Shown one piece after another: positions 1-8,788 of a stretch of DNA of 64,000 nucleotides. The translations under genes were made by a program, and so were the position numbers. Source of the DNA: an uncultured Balneola sp. (GTDB lineage: Bacteria; Bacteroidota; Rhodothermia; Balneolales; Balneolaceae); contig CAJXQC010000005.1 in the NCBI GenBank assembly GCA_913058495.1, positions 1 to 64,000 of the forward strand. The letters are read 5' to 3'. How positions within the stretch are numbered: position 1 is the stretch's first letter; every line of letters starts with the position of its first letter. The notes beneath the pieces were generated by a model. It saw only the letters and a program-made list of their open reading frames with translations. It did not search any database and was not told where the DNA came from.

Positions 1-54
1 CAGACTGTAAATCTGCTGACTACGTCTTCGCAGGTTCGAATCCTGCTCTCCCCA
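1..54 (+). tRNA. tRNA-Tyr (GUA), 5' part missing
   Basis: The 3' part of a tRNA opens the window. An anticodon stem-loop with GTA (positions 7-9) is followed by a long class II variable arm, a T-arm built around TTCGAAT (35-41) and the acceptor 3' strand ending in A54. GTA plus a long variable arm identifies tRNA-Tyr. CCA is not encoded. The acceptor 5' strand and D-arm lie outside the window. Confidence 0.9.
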
Positions 55-94
55 CAACTTGTGTTAAATTATTTTTTTCCTAGAGAAAAAGTTG

Positions 95-102
95 TAGTTT
101 TG
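95..102 (+). promoter_or_regulatory. candidate -7 box (TAGTTTTG) for the tRNA-Gly/Thr/tuf unit
   Basis: TAGTTTTG fits the Bacteroidota -7 consensus TAnnTTTG and lies about 45 nt before tRNA-Gly. The region about 19 nt upstream is T-rich but has no clear TTTG box, so this is a tentative promoter for the tRNA-tuf transcript. Confidence 0.35.
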
Positions 103-146
103 CATGCGCTTTTTAATAAGCTTTTAAACTTAATAAGAATTCTATT

Positions 147-219
147 GCGGGAGTAGCTCAGTTGGTAGAGCGTCAGCCTTCCAAGCTGAATGTCGCCGGT
201 TCGAACCCGGTCTCCCGCT
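147..219 (+). tRNA. tRNA-Gly (UCC)
   Basis: A complete cloverleaf can be folded. Acceptor strands GCGGGAG and CTCCCGC pair over 7 bp, the D-arm contains AGCTCAGTTGGTAGAGC, and the anticodon loop CTTCCAA gives anticodon TCC. The T-arm has TTCGAAC. The discriminator base is T, as is usual for glycine tRNAs. CCA is not encoded. Confidence 0.96.
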
Positions 220-349
220 CAAAATTCACTTCACGTAAGTGAATAGGAGCAGCGGTTAAGAAATTAACACGCAGGCACTTTGGTCTAGGCCAGGGTGTCT
301 TTTAGGCTTTGAGTATGATGGAAATAAAACTACTTAGGTAGTTTTTAAA

Positions 350-421
350 GCCGGTGTAGCTCAGGGGTAGAGCGTTTCCTTGGTAAGGAAGAGGTCACGA
401 GTTCAATTCTCGTCATTGGCT
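350..421 (+). tRNA. tRNA-Thr (GGU)
   Basis: The acceptor strands GCCGGTG and CATTGGC pair with two G-T wobbles. The anticodon loop TTGGTAA gives anticodon GGT, which reads threonine codons, and the T-loop is TTCAATT. CCA is not encoded. It lies 56 nt before tuf, as in many bacteria where tRNA-Thr or tRNA-Gly precede tuf. The 130 nt between this tRNA and tRNA-Gly hold no recognisable feature. Confidence 0.95.
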
Positions 422-477
422 CAATAACAGCGAATAAATTGTACACTAATATAAACTAAGATTAAAATTCATTAAAC

Positions 478-1665
478 ATGGCAAAGGAAACTTTTGATCG
501 TTCCAAACCGCACTTGAATATTGGTACCATTGGACACGTAGATCACGGTAAAACTACATTAACTGCTGCTATTACAACTGTATTGGCAAACGCAGGACTT
601 TCAGAAATGAGAAGTTTCGATTCAATCGACAACGCTCCTGAAGAAAAAGAGAGAGGTATTACAATTAACACTTCACACGTAGAGTATTCTACAGCTAACC
701 GTCACTACGCTCACGTTGACTGTCCTGGTCACGCGGATTACGTCAAGAACATGGTTACTGGTGCTGCTCAAATGGACGGTGCTATTTTGGTTGTTGCTGC
801 TACTGATGGCCCTATGCCACAGACTAGAGAGCACATCCTTTTAGGACGTCAGGTGGGTATTCCAAGAATGGTTGTATTCATGAACAAAGTGGATATGGTA
901 GACGACGAAGAGCTTTTAGAGCTAGTTGAAATGGAAATCAGAGAATTACTTTCTTTCTACGAGTATGACGGAGATAATGGACCTGTAATTGCTGGTTCTG
1001 CATTAGGTGCATTGAACGGAGAGCAAAAATGGGTAGACACAGTAATGTCTCTTATGGAAGCTGTAGATAGCTGGATTGAATTACCTGCACGTGATGTAGA
1101 TAAGCCTTTCTTAATGCCAGTTGAAGATGTATTTACGATCACTGGTCGTGGTACTGTAGCAACAGGACGTATTGAAACAGGTGTTGCCAATACTGGAGAC
1201 GCTGTTGATATTATTGGTATGGGTGCTGAAAAATTATCTTCTACTGTTACTGGAGTTGAGATGTTCCGTAAAATCTTAGATAGAGGAGAAGCTGGAGATA
1301 ACGTTGGTATTCTTTTAAGAGGTATTGAGAAATCTGATATCAAAAGAGGAATGGTTATTGTTAAGCCAGGATCTGTTACACCACACGCGAAATTTAAAGC
1401 AGAGGTATACGTATTGAAAAAAGAAGAAGGTGGTCGTCACACACCATTCCATAACAACTACCGTCCACAGTTTTACGTACGTACAACTGACGTAACAGGT
1501 ACAATCAATTTACCTGATGGAGTTGAGATGGTTATGCCTGGAGATAACTTGACTATTACTGTAGATTTACTTTCTCCAATTGCATTGAGCGTTGGTTTGC
1601 GTTTTGCGATCCGTGAGGGTGGTAGAACAGTAGGTGCAGGTCAGGTAACTGAGATCTTAGACTAA
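478..1665 (+). CDS. tuf: elongation factor Tu
   Basis: This GTPase delivers aminoacyl-tRNA to the ribosomal A site. The 395-residue length is normal for the family. The G1 P-loop GHVDHGKT is at residues 19-26, G3 DCPGH at 81-85 and G4 NKVD at 136-139. The C-terminal beta-barrel domains are complete, ending with the conserved [13 protein letters not shown] stretch. It sits between tRNA-Thr and tRNA-Trp and is followed by secE and nusG, the standard bacterial order. There is no strong Shine-Dalgarno sequence before the ATG, which is common in this group. Confidence 0.99.
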   Translation: MAKETFDRSKPHLNIGTIGHVDHGKTTLTAAITTVLANAGLSEMRSFDSIDNAPEEKERGITINTSHVEYSTANRHYAHVDCPGHADYVKNMVTGAAQMDGAILVVAATDGPMPQTREHILLGRQVGIPRMVVFMNKVDMVDDEELLELVEMEIRELLSFYEYDGDNGPVIAGSALGALNGEQKWVDTVMSLMEAVDSWIELPARDVDKPFLMPVEDVFTITGRGTVATGRIETGVANTGDAVDIIGMGAEKLSSTVTGVEMFRKILDRGEAGDNVGILLRGIEKSDIKRGMVIVKPGSVTPHAKFKAEVYVLKKEEGGRHTPFHNNYRPQFYVRTTDVTGTINLPDGVEMVMPGDNLTITVDLLSPIALSVGLRFAIREGGRTVGAGQVTEILD

Positions 1666-1687
1666 TCTTTATTGAATAAATTACTGT

Positions 1688-1717
1688 AAGGTGTCTGCCC
1701 TCAAAGGCAGATACCTT
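1688..1717 (+). terminator. hairpin after tuf
   Basis: GGTGTCTGCC (1690-1699) pairs with GGCAGATACC (1706-1715) with one G-T wobble, extended by two A-T pairs, around a 6 nt loop. Only three T follow, so it may be a weak terminator or a processing signal between the tuf mRNA and tRNA-Trp. Confidence 0.5.
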
Positions 1718-1755
1718 TACATGTAAAATATAAGGACGTATTTTATGTCCTTTAT

Positions 1756-1828
1756 ACGGGTGTAGCTCAGTTGGTAGAGCACTGGTCTCCAAAACCAGGT
1801 GTCGGGAGTTCGAGTCTCTCCGCCCGTG
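1756..1828 (+). tRNA. tRNA-Trp (CCA)
   Basis: Acceptor strands ACGGGTG and CGCCCGT pair. The anticodon loop CTCCAAA gives anticodon CCA for tryptophan, and the T-loop is TTCGAGT. Discriminator G is typical for tRNA-Trp. The 3' CCA is not encoded. The tuf, tRNA-Trp, secE, nusG order is widely conserved. Confidence 0.96.
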
Positions 1829-1853
1829 CAATTAAATAAAACGAATAAGCATA

Positions 1854-2036
1854 ATGGCTAAATTATCAGGAATTTTTGACGGTGTTGTAGGTGAGTTTAA
1901 GAAAGTAGCATGGCCTACACAGAAAGAACTTATTGACAGTACTGTAATCGTTGTAGTTTTCTCGATAATTCTATCTGTATTTATATTTGGTGTTGATCAG
2001 GTATACAGTACTGCTTTAGAATACATTTACAATTAA
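1854..2036 (+). CDS. secE: preprotein translocase subunit SecE
   Basis: SecE is a small inner-membrane subunit that clamps SecY in the protein-export channel. The 60-residue protein has the short single-span form. An amphipathic N-terminal part carries the family motif EFKKVAWPTQKEL at about residues 14-26, followed by one hydrophobic segment at about 29-50. It starts 25 nt after tRNA-Trp and ends 4 nt before nusG, so the two are surely cotranscribed. Confidence 0.96.
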   Translation: MAKLSGIFDGVVGEFKKVAWPTQKELIDSTVIVVVFSIILSVFIFGVDQVYSTALEYIYN

Positions 2037-2040
2037 GAAC

Positions 2041-2598
2041 ATGAGTGTTGAACTAGTACATGATTGGTATGTAGTACGTTGTTTCTCCAGTCATGAAAAT
2101 AAAGTAAGAGATTTTCTTGAGCGTGAAATAGAAGAGCAAGGTTTAGAGGACAAAGTGAAGGAAGTGCTTGTTCCAACTGAAACCATTGTTGAGATCCGTG
2201 GTGGAAAAAAGAAGACAAGAGAAAAGAATTTTTTCCCTGGATATATACTGCTCAACACTCATTATGATGAAGAAGTAAACAATTTAGTACAAAGCGCTCC
2301 GTCCTGCTTAGGATTTTTGAAAGTAGGAAAGACGCAAACTGTACCGCATCCGCTGAAAAAGCATGAAGTCCAAAGAATTATAGGGCGTGTTAGAGAAGGT
2401 GGAGAAGAGAATGCAAATATTGAGATACCATTTAGTGAAGGTGATCTCGTAAAAGTTATTTCCGGACCATTCAAAGATTTTGATGGCACCGTGCAGGAGG
2501 TTAACACCGATAAGTTAAAACTGAGAGTGATGGTTTCTATTTTTGGACGCCGAACCCCTGTAGAAGTAGATGTGAACCAAGTGGAATCCACTACTTAA
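2041..2598 (+). CDS. nusG: transcription termination/antitermination factor NusG
   Basis: NusG binds RNA polymerase, increases processivity and couples transcription to translation or to Rho. The 185-residue protein has an N-terminal NGN domain beginning DWYVVRCFSSHENKV at about residue 8. A C-terminal KOW domain has EGDLVKVISGPFKDF at about residues 133-147. No extra inserted domain is present. It lies 4 nt after secE and 75 nt before rplK. Confidence 0.98.
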   Translation: MSVELVHDWYVVRCFSSHENKVRDFLEREIEEQGLEDKVKEVLVPTETIVEIRGGKKKTREKNFFPGYILLNTHYDEEVNNLVQSAPSCLGFLKVGKTQTVPHPLKKHEVQRIIGRVREGGEENANIEIPFSEGDLVKVISGPFKDFDGTVQEVNTDKLKLRVMVSIFGRRTPVEVDVNQVESTT

Positions 2599-2673
2599 AT
2601 TAAAGAAACTAGTTGATGCTAGCTATTACGCAACCAAACAGAAGTTACTAATCATTTAGGATCCTGATAATCC

Positions 2674-3105
2674 ATGGCTAAAAAAGTTGAAAGAATCCTG
2701 AAGCTCCAAATCGTTGGTGGACAGGCAAACCCTGCGCCCCCAGTTGGACCGGCTCTCGGTCAGGCTGGAATTAACATTATGGAGTTTTGTAAAGCCTTTA
2801 ATGCTAAGACTCAGGAAAAAGCCGGAACTGTAATTCCAGTTGAGATTACTGTATACGCTGACAAGTCTTTTTCATTCAAAACAAAGACACCGCCAGCGCC
2901 AGTACTACTCAAGAAAGCTGCGAAAATAAAGTCCGGATCGGGTGAACCTAACCTTAAAAAGGTTGGAACAGTTACCTGGAGCCAATGCAAAGATATAGCA
3001 CAAGAAAAAATGGAAGACTTAAATGCGTTTGACATTGAAGCTGGTGCCGAAATGATTGCAGGAACGGCTCGGAGTATGGGTCTAAGAGTAAATCGCGATA
3101 AATAA
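2674..3105 (+). CDS. rplK: 50S ribosomal protein L11
   Basis: L11 forms the GTPase-associated centre with 23S rRNA and is the thiostrepton-binding region. The 143-residue length is normal. The conserved N-terminal motif with [18 protein letters not shown] is at about residues 15-32, and the C-terminal RNA-binding domain ends with [10 protein letters not shown]. It is the first gene of the rplKAJL cluster and lies 12 nt before rplA. Confidence 0.98.
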   Translation: MAKKVERILKLQIVGGQANPAPPVGPALGQAGINIMEFCKAFNAKTQEKAGTVIPVEITVYADKSFSFKTKTPPAPVLLKKAAKIKSGSGEPNLKKVGTVTWSQCKDIAQEKMEDLNAFDIEAGAEMIAGTARSMGLRVNRDK

Positions 3106-3117
3106 GGAGTTGTGATT

Positions 3118-3816
3118 ATGGCAAAAAAAGGAAAGAAATACGAACAAGCCGTGGCATTAGTTAATCCGGAGATTGAATATTCTCTGGAGGAAGCATGTGA
3201 TCTGGTTAAAAAAACTTCAAACCGAAATTTCGACGCTTCGGTGGATATTGATATCCGCTTAGGTGTTGATCCGCGACATGCCGATCAAATGGTACGTGGA
3301 ACTGTGAGCTTGCCTCATGGTACAGGTAAAGAAGTTCGAGTTTTAGCTTTGGTAAACGAAGCAAAACAAGATGAAGCCAGAGAAGCAGGTGCCGACCATG
3401 TTGGTATGGACGAATACATCAAAAAAATTGAAGAAGGTTGGGCGGATATCGATGTGATAATCGCTACACCTGATGCAATGGGAAAACTCGGTAAACTGGG
3501 AAGATTCCTGGGACCGCGTGGGCTTATGCCAAACCCAAAAAGTGGAACAGTTACTATGGATGTAGCTGACGCTGTTAAAACGGTGAAAGCCGGACAGATA
3601 GATTTTCGTGTTGATAAATTCGGAATTCTACATACATCCGTAGGTAAAATAAGTTTTGACGCAACTGCAATTAAAGAAAATGCTGAAGCATTTCTTTCAA
3701 CTGTAATGCGCTTAAGACCTGCATCCGCTAAAGGACTATACGTGAAATCAGTTTTCATGAGTAGTACTATGGGGCCAAGCATACCTATAAGTAGAACCGC
3801 AGTTACATCCCTATAA
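3118..3816 (+). CDS. rplA: 50S ribosomal protein L1
   Basis: L1 is a primary rRNA-binding protein of the L1 stalk and, in many bacteria, the translational repressor of its own operon. An in-frame GTG at 3112 would add two residues. The Shine-Dalgarno AGGAG at 3105-3109 has an 8 nt spacing to the ATG at 3118 but only 2 nt to the GTG, so 3118 is preferred. The 232-residue protein contains the signature [14 protein letters not shown] and ends normally. Confidence 0.97.
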   Translation: MAKKGKKYEQAVALVNPEIEYSLEEACDLVKKTSNRNFDASVDIDIRLGVDPRHADQMVRGTVSLPHGTGKEVRVLALVNEAKQDEAREAGADHVGMDEYIKKIEEGWADIDVIIATPDAMGKLGKLGRFLGPRGLMPNPKSGTVTMDVADAVKTVKAGQIDFRVDKFGILHTSVGKISFDATAIKENAEAFLSTVMRLRPASAKGLYVKSVFMSSTMGPSIPISRTAVTSL

Positions 3817-3834
3817 TAGGAGGAATTAAGAATT

Positions 3835-4356
3835 ATGCCTACTGCAGAAAAAAAAGCAGTCTTAGACGAAATCACAGAAAAACTTAATAGTGCTAATGGT
3901 ATTTATATCACTAAGTACACCGGTATGTCTGTGGCAGATGCTAACGAACTGCGTGGAGAATTCCGTAAGGGAAATATCTTCTTCAAAGTTTACAAGAATA
4001 AGCTAATGAAACTTGCTATGCAGGAAGTTGGAGGGTACGATAAAGTACTTCCTTCTTTAGTAGAGCAAAATGCATTTGCATTCGTTGAAGATGAATTGTC
4101 CGCACCGGCTAAAGTATTAAAAGAGTTTACTAAGGATAAGAAGAAACCAGAATTTAAAGCCGCTTTTATAGATGGCGAATTCTATTCTGCTGATAAATTA
4201 GAAGCTCTCGCCGCAATGAAGTCTAAAAACGAAGTTATTGGCGATATACTTGGTCTGTTGATGTCACCTGCACAAACCGTAGTAAGTGCGCTTACTGCAC
4301 AAGGTTCGAACCTTGTTGGTGCTGTGAAAACTATTGCCGAAAAAGGCGAAGAATAA
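3835..4356 (+). CDS. rplJ: 50S ribosomal protein L10
   Basis: L10 anchors L7/L12 dimers to the ribosomal stalk base. The 173-residue protein has the N-terminal RNA-binding domain, including SANGIYITKYTGMSVADANE, and a C-terminal helix for L12 binding. A good Shine-Dalgarno sequence (TAGGAGGA, 3817-3824) sits directly after the rplA stop. In many bacteria L10-L12 represses this part of the operon, but no leader structure could be shown here because only 18 nt separate it from rplA. Confidence 0.97.
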   Translation: MPTAEKKAVLDEITEKLNSANGIYITKYTGMSVADANELRGEFRKGNIFFKVYKNKLMKLAMQEVGGYDKVLPSLVEQNAFAFVEDELSAPAKVLKEFTKDKKKPEFKAAFIDGEFYSADKLEALAAMKSKNEVIGDILGLLMSPAQTVVSALTAQGSNLVGAVKTIAEKGEE

Positions 4357-4368
4357 TATTTATACAAC

Positions 4369-4382
4369 ATGTCGCAAGACAT
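4369..4382 (+). promoter_or_regulatory. small GNRA-loop hairpin between rplJ and rplL
   Basis: ATGTC-GCAA-GACAT forms a perfect 5 bp stem closed by a GCAA tetraloop in the 62 nt rplJ-rplL spacer. It could influence rplL translation, which needs higher output than rplJ, or mRNA stability. This is structural inference only. Confidence 0.4.
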
Positions 4383-4418
4383 TAAAAATTTTACTTTAAA
4401 AAACAACTGGAGATAAAA

Positions 4419-4796
4419 ATGGCTGACGTTAATAAACTAGCTGAAGAGCTTGTCAACCTAACTATCAAAGAAGCAAACGAACTAGCAAAAGTTCTTGAAG
4501 AAGAATACGATATCAAACCTGCAGCTGCAGCTGTTGCTGTTGCTGGACCAGCCGGAGGCGGAGACGCTGCTGGTGCTGAAGAGCAAACTGAGTTTGATGT
4601 TGTTCTTGAAGCTGCTGGTGGAAAGAAAATCGCTGTGATCAAAGAAGTTCGCGGAATCACTGGTCTTGGGCTTAAAGAAGCTAAAGAACTTGTTGATGGC
4701 GCGCCTAACACTATCAAAGAAGGTATTGCTAAGGCAGAAGCTGAAGAGATCAAAGCTAAGCTTGAAGAAGCTGGAGCTACAGTAGAGCTTAAATAA
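4419..4796 (+). CDS. rplL: 50S ribosomal protein L7/L12
   Basis: L7/L12 is the multicopy stalk protein that recruits translation factors. The 125-residue protein has an N-terminal dimerisation domain, an Ala/Gly-rich hinge at about residues 34-50, and a conserved C-terminal domain with [20 protein letters not shown]. The Shine-Dalgarno sequence TGGAGA is present 6-8 nt before the ATG. Confidence 0.98.
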   Translation: MADVNKLAEELVNLTIKEANELAKVLEEEYDIKPAAAAVAVAGPAGGGDAAGAEEQTEFDVVLEAAGGKKIAVIKEVRGITGLGLKEAKELVDGAPNTIKEGIAKAEAEEIKAKLEEAGATVELK

Positions 4797-4818
4797 GCTT
4801 TTTTACAATATTCGCACG

Positions 4819-4848
4819 TAGCCGATATCGTGAAAACGGTATTGGCTA
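4819..4848 (+). promoter_or_regulatory. long hairpin in the rplL-rpoB spacer
   Basis: TAGCCGATATCG (4819-4830) pairs with CGGTATTGGCTA (4837-4848) over 12 bp with G-T wobbles, around a 6 nt loop. It sits between the ribosomal and polymerase parts of the operon. In E. coli this spacer carries an RNase III site and an attenuator, so a similar role is inferred by position. Confidence 0.5.
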
Positions 4849-4866
4849 TTGGCGTCTATATTACTT

Positions 4867-4890
4867 AACCCTGTTATTTATAGGGTTTTT
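4867..4890 (+). terminator. attenuator-like terminator before rpoB
   Basis: AACCCT (4867-4872) pairs with AGGGTT (4882-4887), followed by a short T run to 4890. The weak 6 bp stem placed 40 nt before rpoB suggests partial termination, which would lower rpoBC expression relative to rplL. Inference from position and structure. Confidence 0.5.
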
Positions 4891-4929
4891 ACCGTTTAAT
4901 TTACCTTCAACAAAAAGGAGAGGTTCCTT

Positions 4930-7900
4930 TTGAGCAAGAAGATGCAAACTATTCCAAATACGGATCGCCAATCTTTTGGGCGAACAAAAGAAGTTTTAGA
5001 ATATCCTGATTTTCTGGATATCCAATTAGAATCATTCGAGAAATTCGTTCAACTTGATATTGCACCAAATGAGCGTGTAAATCAAGGACTGCAACGAATA
5101 TTTCTGGAAAATTTTCCAATTCAGGATACCCGGGAAACTCATATACTCGAATTTTTATACTACAATGTTGATGTTCCGAGATATACTATCAAAGAATGTC
5201 AGGATCGTGGATTAACCTATTCAGTTCCATTGAAAGCAAAGCTACGCCTTTCATCTGTTGATGATAGCGACGAAGCCAGCGAAACAATAGAGCAGGAAGT
5301 ATTTTTAGGTGATCTGCCATGGATGACAAACCGTGGTACTTTTATCATAAATGGCGCAGAGCGTGTGATTGTTTCTCAGTTACACAGATCTCCGGGCGTA
5401 TTTTTTGGTCAATCAGTTCACCCTAATGGTACTCAACTCTATTCCGCTCGTGTAATCCCTTTTAAAGGATCATGGATTGAATTTACTACTGATATCAGAG
5501 ACGTACTATGGGCGTACATCGATCGTAAGAAAAAGATCCCTGCAACAACATTATTGCGTGCACTTGGATATTCTACCGATCTTGATTTATTAAGCCTTTT
5601 CGAGCTTTCTGAAGAAGTTAAAGTTGGAACTAAAGCAAACTTCAAAAAGAACCTTGTTGGTAAGCGACTTGCTCAGAACATCATCGTAGAAGAGATGGAA
5701 GAAGTTGTTGATGATGAGACAGGAGAAGTTACTGAGGCATTAAACCGTAAGATCATTTTCGAACGTGATCATGAGTTGACTGAAGACGATTACGGAATGT
5801 TCGGTGAAGTTGATCAGAAAATGGTATTGGTTCAGAAGATCTCTTCGGAAGAGTCTGAGCGTTCTGTTATGATGAACACGCTTCGAAAAGATCCAACCTG
5901 GGACGAAACTTCTGCACTAGGGGAAGTTTATCAGCAAATCAGATCAGGTGAAATGCCGGATCCTGAAACAGCTCGTTCTATTCTGGAAAGATTGTTCTTC
6001 AGTGATAAGAAGTATGATCTTGGTGAAGTAGGTCGTTACAGATTGAACAAACGACTACGTTTAGAAGGAAATGAAGAAATTCAATATCTGTTGAAAGAAG
6101 ATATTGTTGCTATCATCCGAGAAGTTATTCGTCTTAAGAATATGAAATCTCAGGTTGATGATATTGATCATTTGAGTAACAGACGTGTAAGAACTGTAGG
6201 TGAGCAATTAGGACAGCAATTTGCGATCGGTCTTGCAAGAATGGCAAGAACAATCAAAGAGAGAATGAACTCTCGTGATGCTGAGCAATTGACTCCACAG
6301 GATCTTGTGAACGCGCGTACCATTTCAAGTGTAATTAACACATTCTTTGGTACAAATCAGCTTTCACAGTTTATGGATCAAACTAATCCTTTGGCAGAAT
6401 TGACGCACAAGCGTCGTATGTCTGCTCTTGGACCAGGTGGTCTAACTCGTGAGCGTGCCGGTTTTGAGGTTCGTGATGTTCACTACACTCACTACGGTCG
6501 TCTTTGTCCAATTGAAACTCCTGAAGGTCCGAACATTGGTCTGATTTCATCTCTTTGTATTCATGCAAAAGTGAATGATTTCGGATTCATTGAAACACCT
6601 TACAGAAAAGTTAAGGACAAAAAAGTTTCTAAAAGTGTTGAGTATTTAGCTGCAGAGCAGGAAGATGAGACAGTAATTGCTCAGGCAAACGCTGAATTAG
6701 ATGATAACAATACTTTTGCTAATGATGCAGTATTCTCGAGAATGCGTGAGGGTAACTACTTAGTTGCCAAAGCAGAAGAAATCGAATATATGGATGTGGC
6801 TACAAACCAGATCACATCTCTTGCAGCTGCATTGATTCCATTTATTGAGCATGATGATGCAAACCGTGCCTTGATGGGCTCGAACATGCAACGTCAAGCA
6901 GTTCCATTATTAAGACCAGAAGCACCTGTAGTTGGTACAGGATTGGAGCACAGAGCTGCTCGTGATTCTCGTGCTATTATTACTGCAGATGCAAAGGGTG
7001 AAGTGGTATATGTTAGTTCAACTGAAATTCGTATCAAGTACGAAAGAGATGAACTGGATCAGCATTGTTATTTCGATGGTGGTATTAAAACATATGATCT
7101 GGAAAAGTTCACCAGAACAAACCAGGATACTTGTACTAACCAACGTGCTATTGTAAAAGTAGGCGATAAGGTTAAAAAAGGACAAGCTATTGCTGATGGT
7201 TGTTCAACTGACGGTGGAGAACTTGCTCTTGGACGTAACTTACTTGTGGCTTTCATGCCTTGGAGAGGTTACAACTTTGAGGATGCTATCGTGGTTAGTG
7301 AGCGCATTGTTCAGGACGACATTTACACTTCTATCCACATTACAGAATTCGAACAACAAGTTCGTGACACTAAGCGTGGTGAAGAAGAACTTACTCGGGA
7401 GATTCCAAACGTAAGTGAAGAAGCAACTCGTAACCTTAATGAAAAAGGTATTATCCGAGTTGGAGCGAAGATCAATCCGGGCGACATCTTGGTTGGTAAG
7501 ATCACTCCAAAAGGTGAAACAGACCCAACTCCGGAAGAAAAACTTCTTCGTGCAATCTTTGGTGATAAGGCCGGTGATGTAAAAGATGCTTCTCTGAAAA
7601 CTCCTCCGGGCGTTTCAGGAACAGTTATCAATACAAAGCTTTTCAGCCGTAAGCGTGATGAGTTAATCTCAAGAAAGGAAGAGAAGAAAAGAGTAGAGCA
7701 AGAGCAGGAAAGACATTCTGAAAAACTTGCAGAACTAAATCAGCAATGGGCTGATAAAATGTACTCTCTTCTAAGAGATAAAACTTCTCCTGGAGTACTC
7801 AACTACAGTAATTATGAGTTGATTCCAAAAGGTGAGAAGTATAAAAAATCAGTATTTGAAGAATTAGATCCGGTAAATATCAATGAGAATATTGACTGGG

Positions 7901-8757
7901 CTACAGATCAGGATTTGGTAGAAAAAGTAAGACTACTGTTTGCTAACTATCGTGACCTTCGTCGTAAGATCGACAGTGAGGCTAAGCGTCGTACGTTTGC
8001 AATTCAAGTAGGAGACGAACTACCTCCTGGAATCATCCAAAAAGCTAAGATCTACGTTGCTAAGAAGCGTAAGCTTCAGGTAGGTGATAAGATGGCGGGA
8101 CGTCACGGTAACAAAGGTGTTGTTGCTAAGATCGTACCACAGGAAGACATGCCGTTTATGGCTGATGGTACTCCTGTTGACATCTGTCTGAACCCACTTG
8201 GTGTACCTTCTCGTATGAACCTTGGTCAGATCTATGAAACGATCCTTGGCTGGGCAGCTAAAAAGCTTGGCGTAACATTCGCTTCTCCGATTTTTGATGG
8301 AGCTAGCATGGATGACGTAAAAGGAAAATTAAGAGAAGCAGGATTACCTGAAGATGGCCGCGTAAATCTATACGACGGTCGTACCGGTGAAGCTTTTTCT
8401 CAGAAAACAACGGTTGGTTACATCTACATGATCAAATTGAATCACTTGGTTCAGGATAAGATGCACTCCCGTTCAATCGGACCATACTCATTAATTACGC
8501 AACAGCCATTGGGCGGTAAAGCTCAGTTTGGTGGTCAGCGACTTGGTGAGATGGAGGTTTGGGCACTGTATGCATATGGTGCTTCAAGTATCCTGAAAGA
8601 AATGCTCACTGTAAAAAGTGATGATGTGAAAGGGCGTTCAAAAGTTTATGAAGCTATCGTAAAAGGTGAGAACCTTCCTGATGGTGATGTGCCTGAATCA
8701 TTCAAAGTATTGCTTCGAGAGCTTATGGGTCTCGGACTTGAAATACATATTCAATAA
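4930..8757 (+). CDS. rpoB: DNA-directed RNA polymerase subunit beta
   Basis: This is a catalytic-core subunit of RNA polymerase, 1275 residues. The start is TTG at 4930, supported by AAGGAGAGG at 4916-4924. The next ATG (4942) would lose four residues and lacks this spacing. The rifampicin region at about residues 476-505 has SQFMDQTNPLAEL and HKRRMSALGPGG, so the Asp, His and Ser positions whose mutation usually gives resistance are wild type. The motif GDKMAGRHGNKG is at about residue 1052. rpoC follows after 31 nt. Confidence 0.99.
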   Translation: MSKKMQTIPNTDRQSFGRTKEVLEYPDFLDIQLESFEKFVQLDIAPNERVNQGLQRIFLENFPIQDTRETHILEFLYYNVDVPRYTIKECQDRGLTYSVPLKAKLRLSSVDDSDEASETIEQEVFLGDLPWMTNRGTFIINGAERVIVSQLHRSPGVFFGQSVHPNGTQLYSARVIPFKGSWIEFTTDIRDVLWAYIDRKKKIPATTLLRALGYSTDLDLLSLFELSEEVKVGTKANFKKNLVGKRLAQNIIVEEMEEVVDDETGEVTEALNRKIIFERDHELTEDDYGMFGEVDQKMVLVQKISSEESERSVMMNTLRKDPTWDETSALGEVYQQIRSGEMPDPETARSILERLFFSDKKYDLGEVGRYRLNKRLRLEGNEEIQYLLKEDIVAIIREVIRLKNMKSQVDDIDHLSNRRVRTVGEQLGQQFAIGLARMARTIKERMNSRDAEQLTPQDLVNARTISSVINTFFGTNQLSQFMDQTNPLAELTHKRRMSALGPGGLTRERAGFEVRDVHYTHYGRLCPIETPEGPNIGLISSLCIHAKVNDFGFIETPYRKVKDKKVSKSVEYLAAEQEDETVIAQANAELDDNNTFANDAVFSRMREGNYLVAKAEEIEYMDVATNQITSLAAALIPFIEHDDANRALMGSNMQRQAVPLLRPEAPVVGTGLEHRAARDSRAIITADAKGEVVYVSSTEIRIKYERDELDQHCYFDGGIKTYDLEKFTRTNQDTCTNQRAIVKVGDKVKKGQAIADGCSTDGGELALGRNLLVAFMPWRGYNFEDAIVVSERIVQDDIYTSIHITEFEQQVRDTKRGEEELTREIPNVSEEATRNLNEKGIIRVGAKINPGDILVGKITPKGETDPTPEEKLLRAIFGDKAGDVKDASLKTPPGVSGTVINTKLFSRKRDELISRKEEKKRVEQEQERHSEKLAELNQQWADKMYSLLRDKTSPGVLNYSNYELIPKGEKYKKSVFEELDPVNINENIDWATDQDLVEKVRLLFANYRDLRRKIDSEAKRRTFAIQVGDELPPGIIQKAKIYVAKKRKLQVGDKMAGRHGNKGVVAKIVPQEDMPFMADGTPVDICLNPLGVPSRMNLGQIYETILGWAAKKLGVTFASPIFDGASMDDVKGKLREAGLPEDGRVNLYDGRTGEAFSQKTTVGYIYMIKLNHLVQDKMHSRSIGPYSLITQQPLGGKAQFGGQRLGEMEVWALYAYGASSILKEMLTVKSDDVKGRSKVYEAIVKGENLPDGDVPESFKVLLRELMGLGLEIHIQ

Positions 8758-8788
8758 TCACTGTTAATTATTTAATGGAGGAACACCC

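Noticed and set aside
3112-3117. GTG start of rplA two codons upstream
   Set aside because: Shine-Dalgarno spacing of 2 nt is too short; ATG 3118 has 8 nt.
3315-3875. 186-codon minus-strand frame over rplA/rplJ
   Set aside because: It lies antisense to ribosomal protein genes with clear homology and has Ser/Ile-rich, low-information composition typical of a shadow frame.
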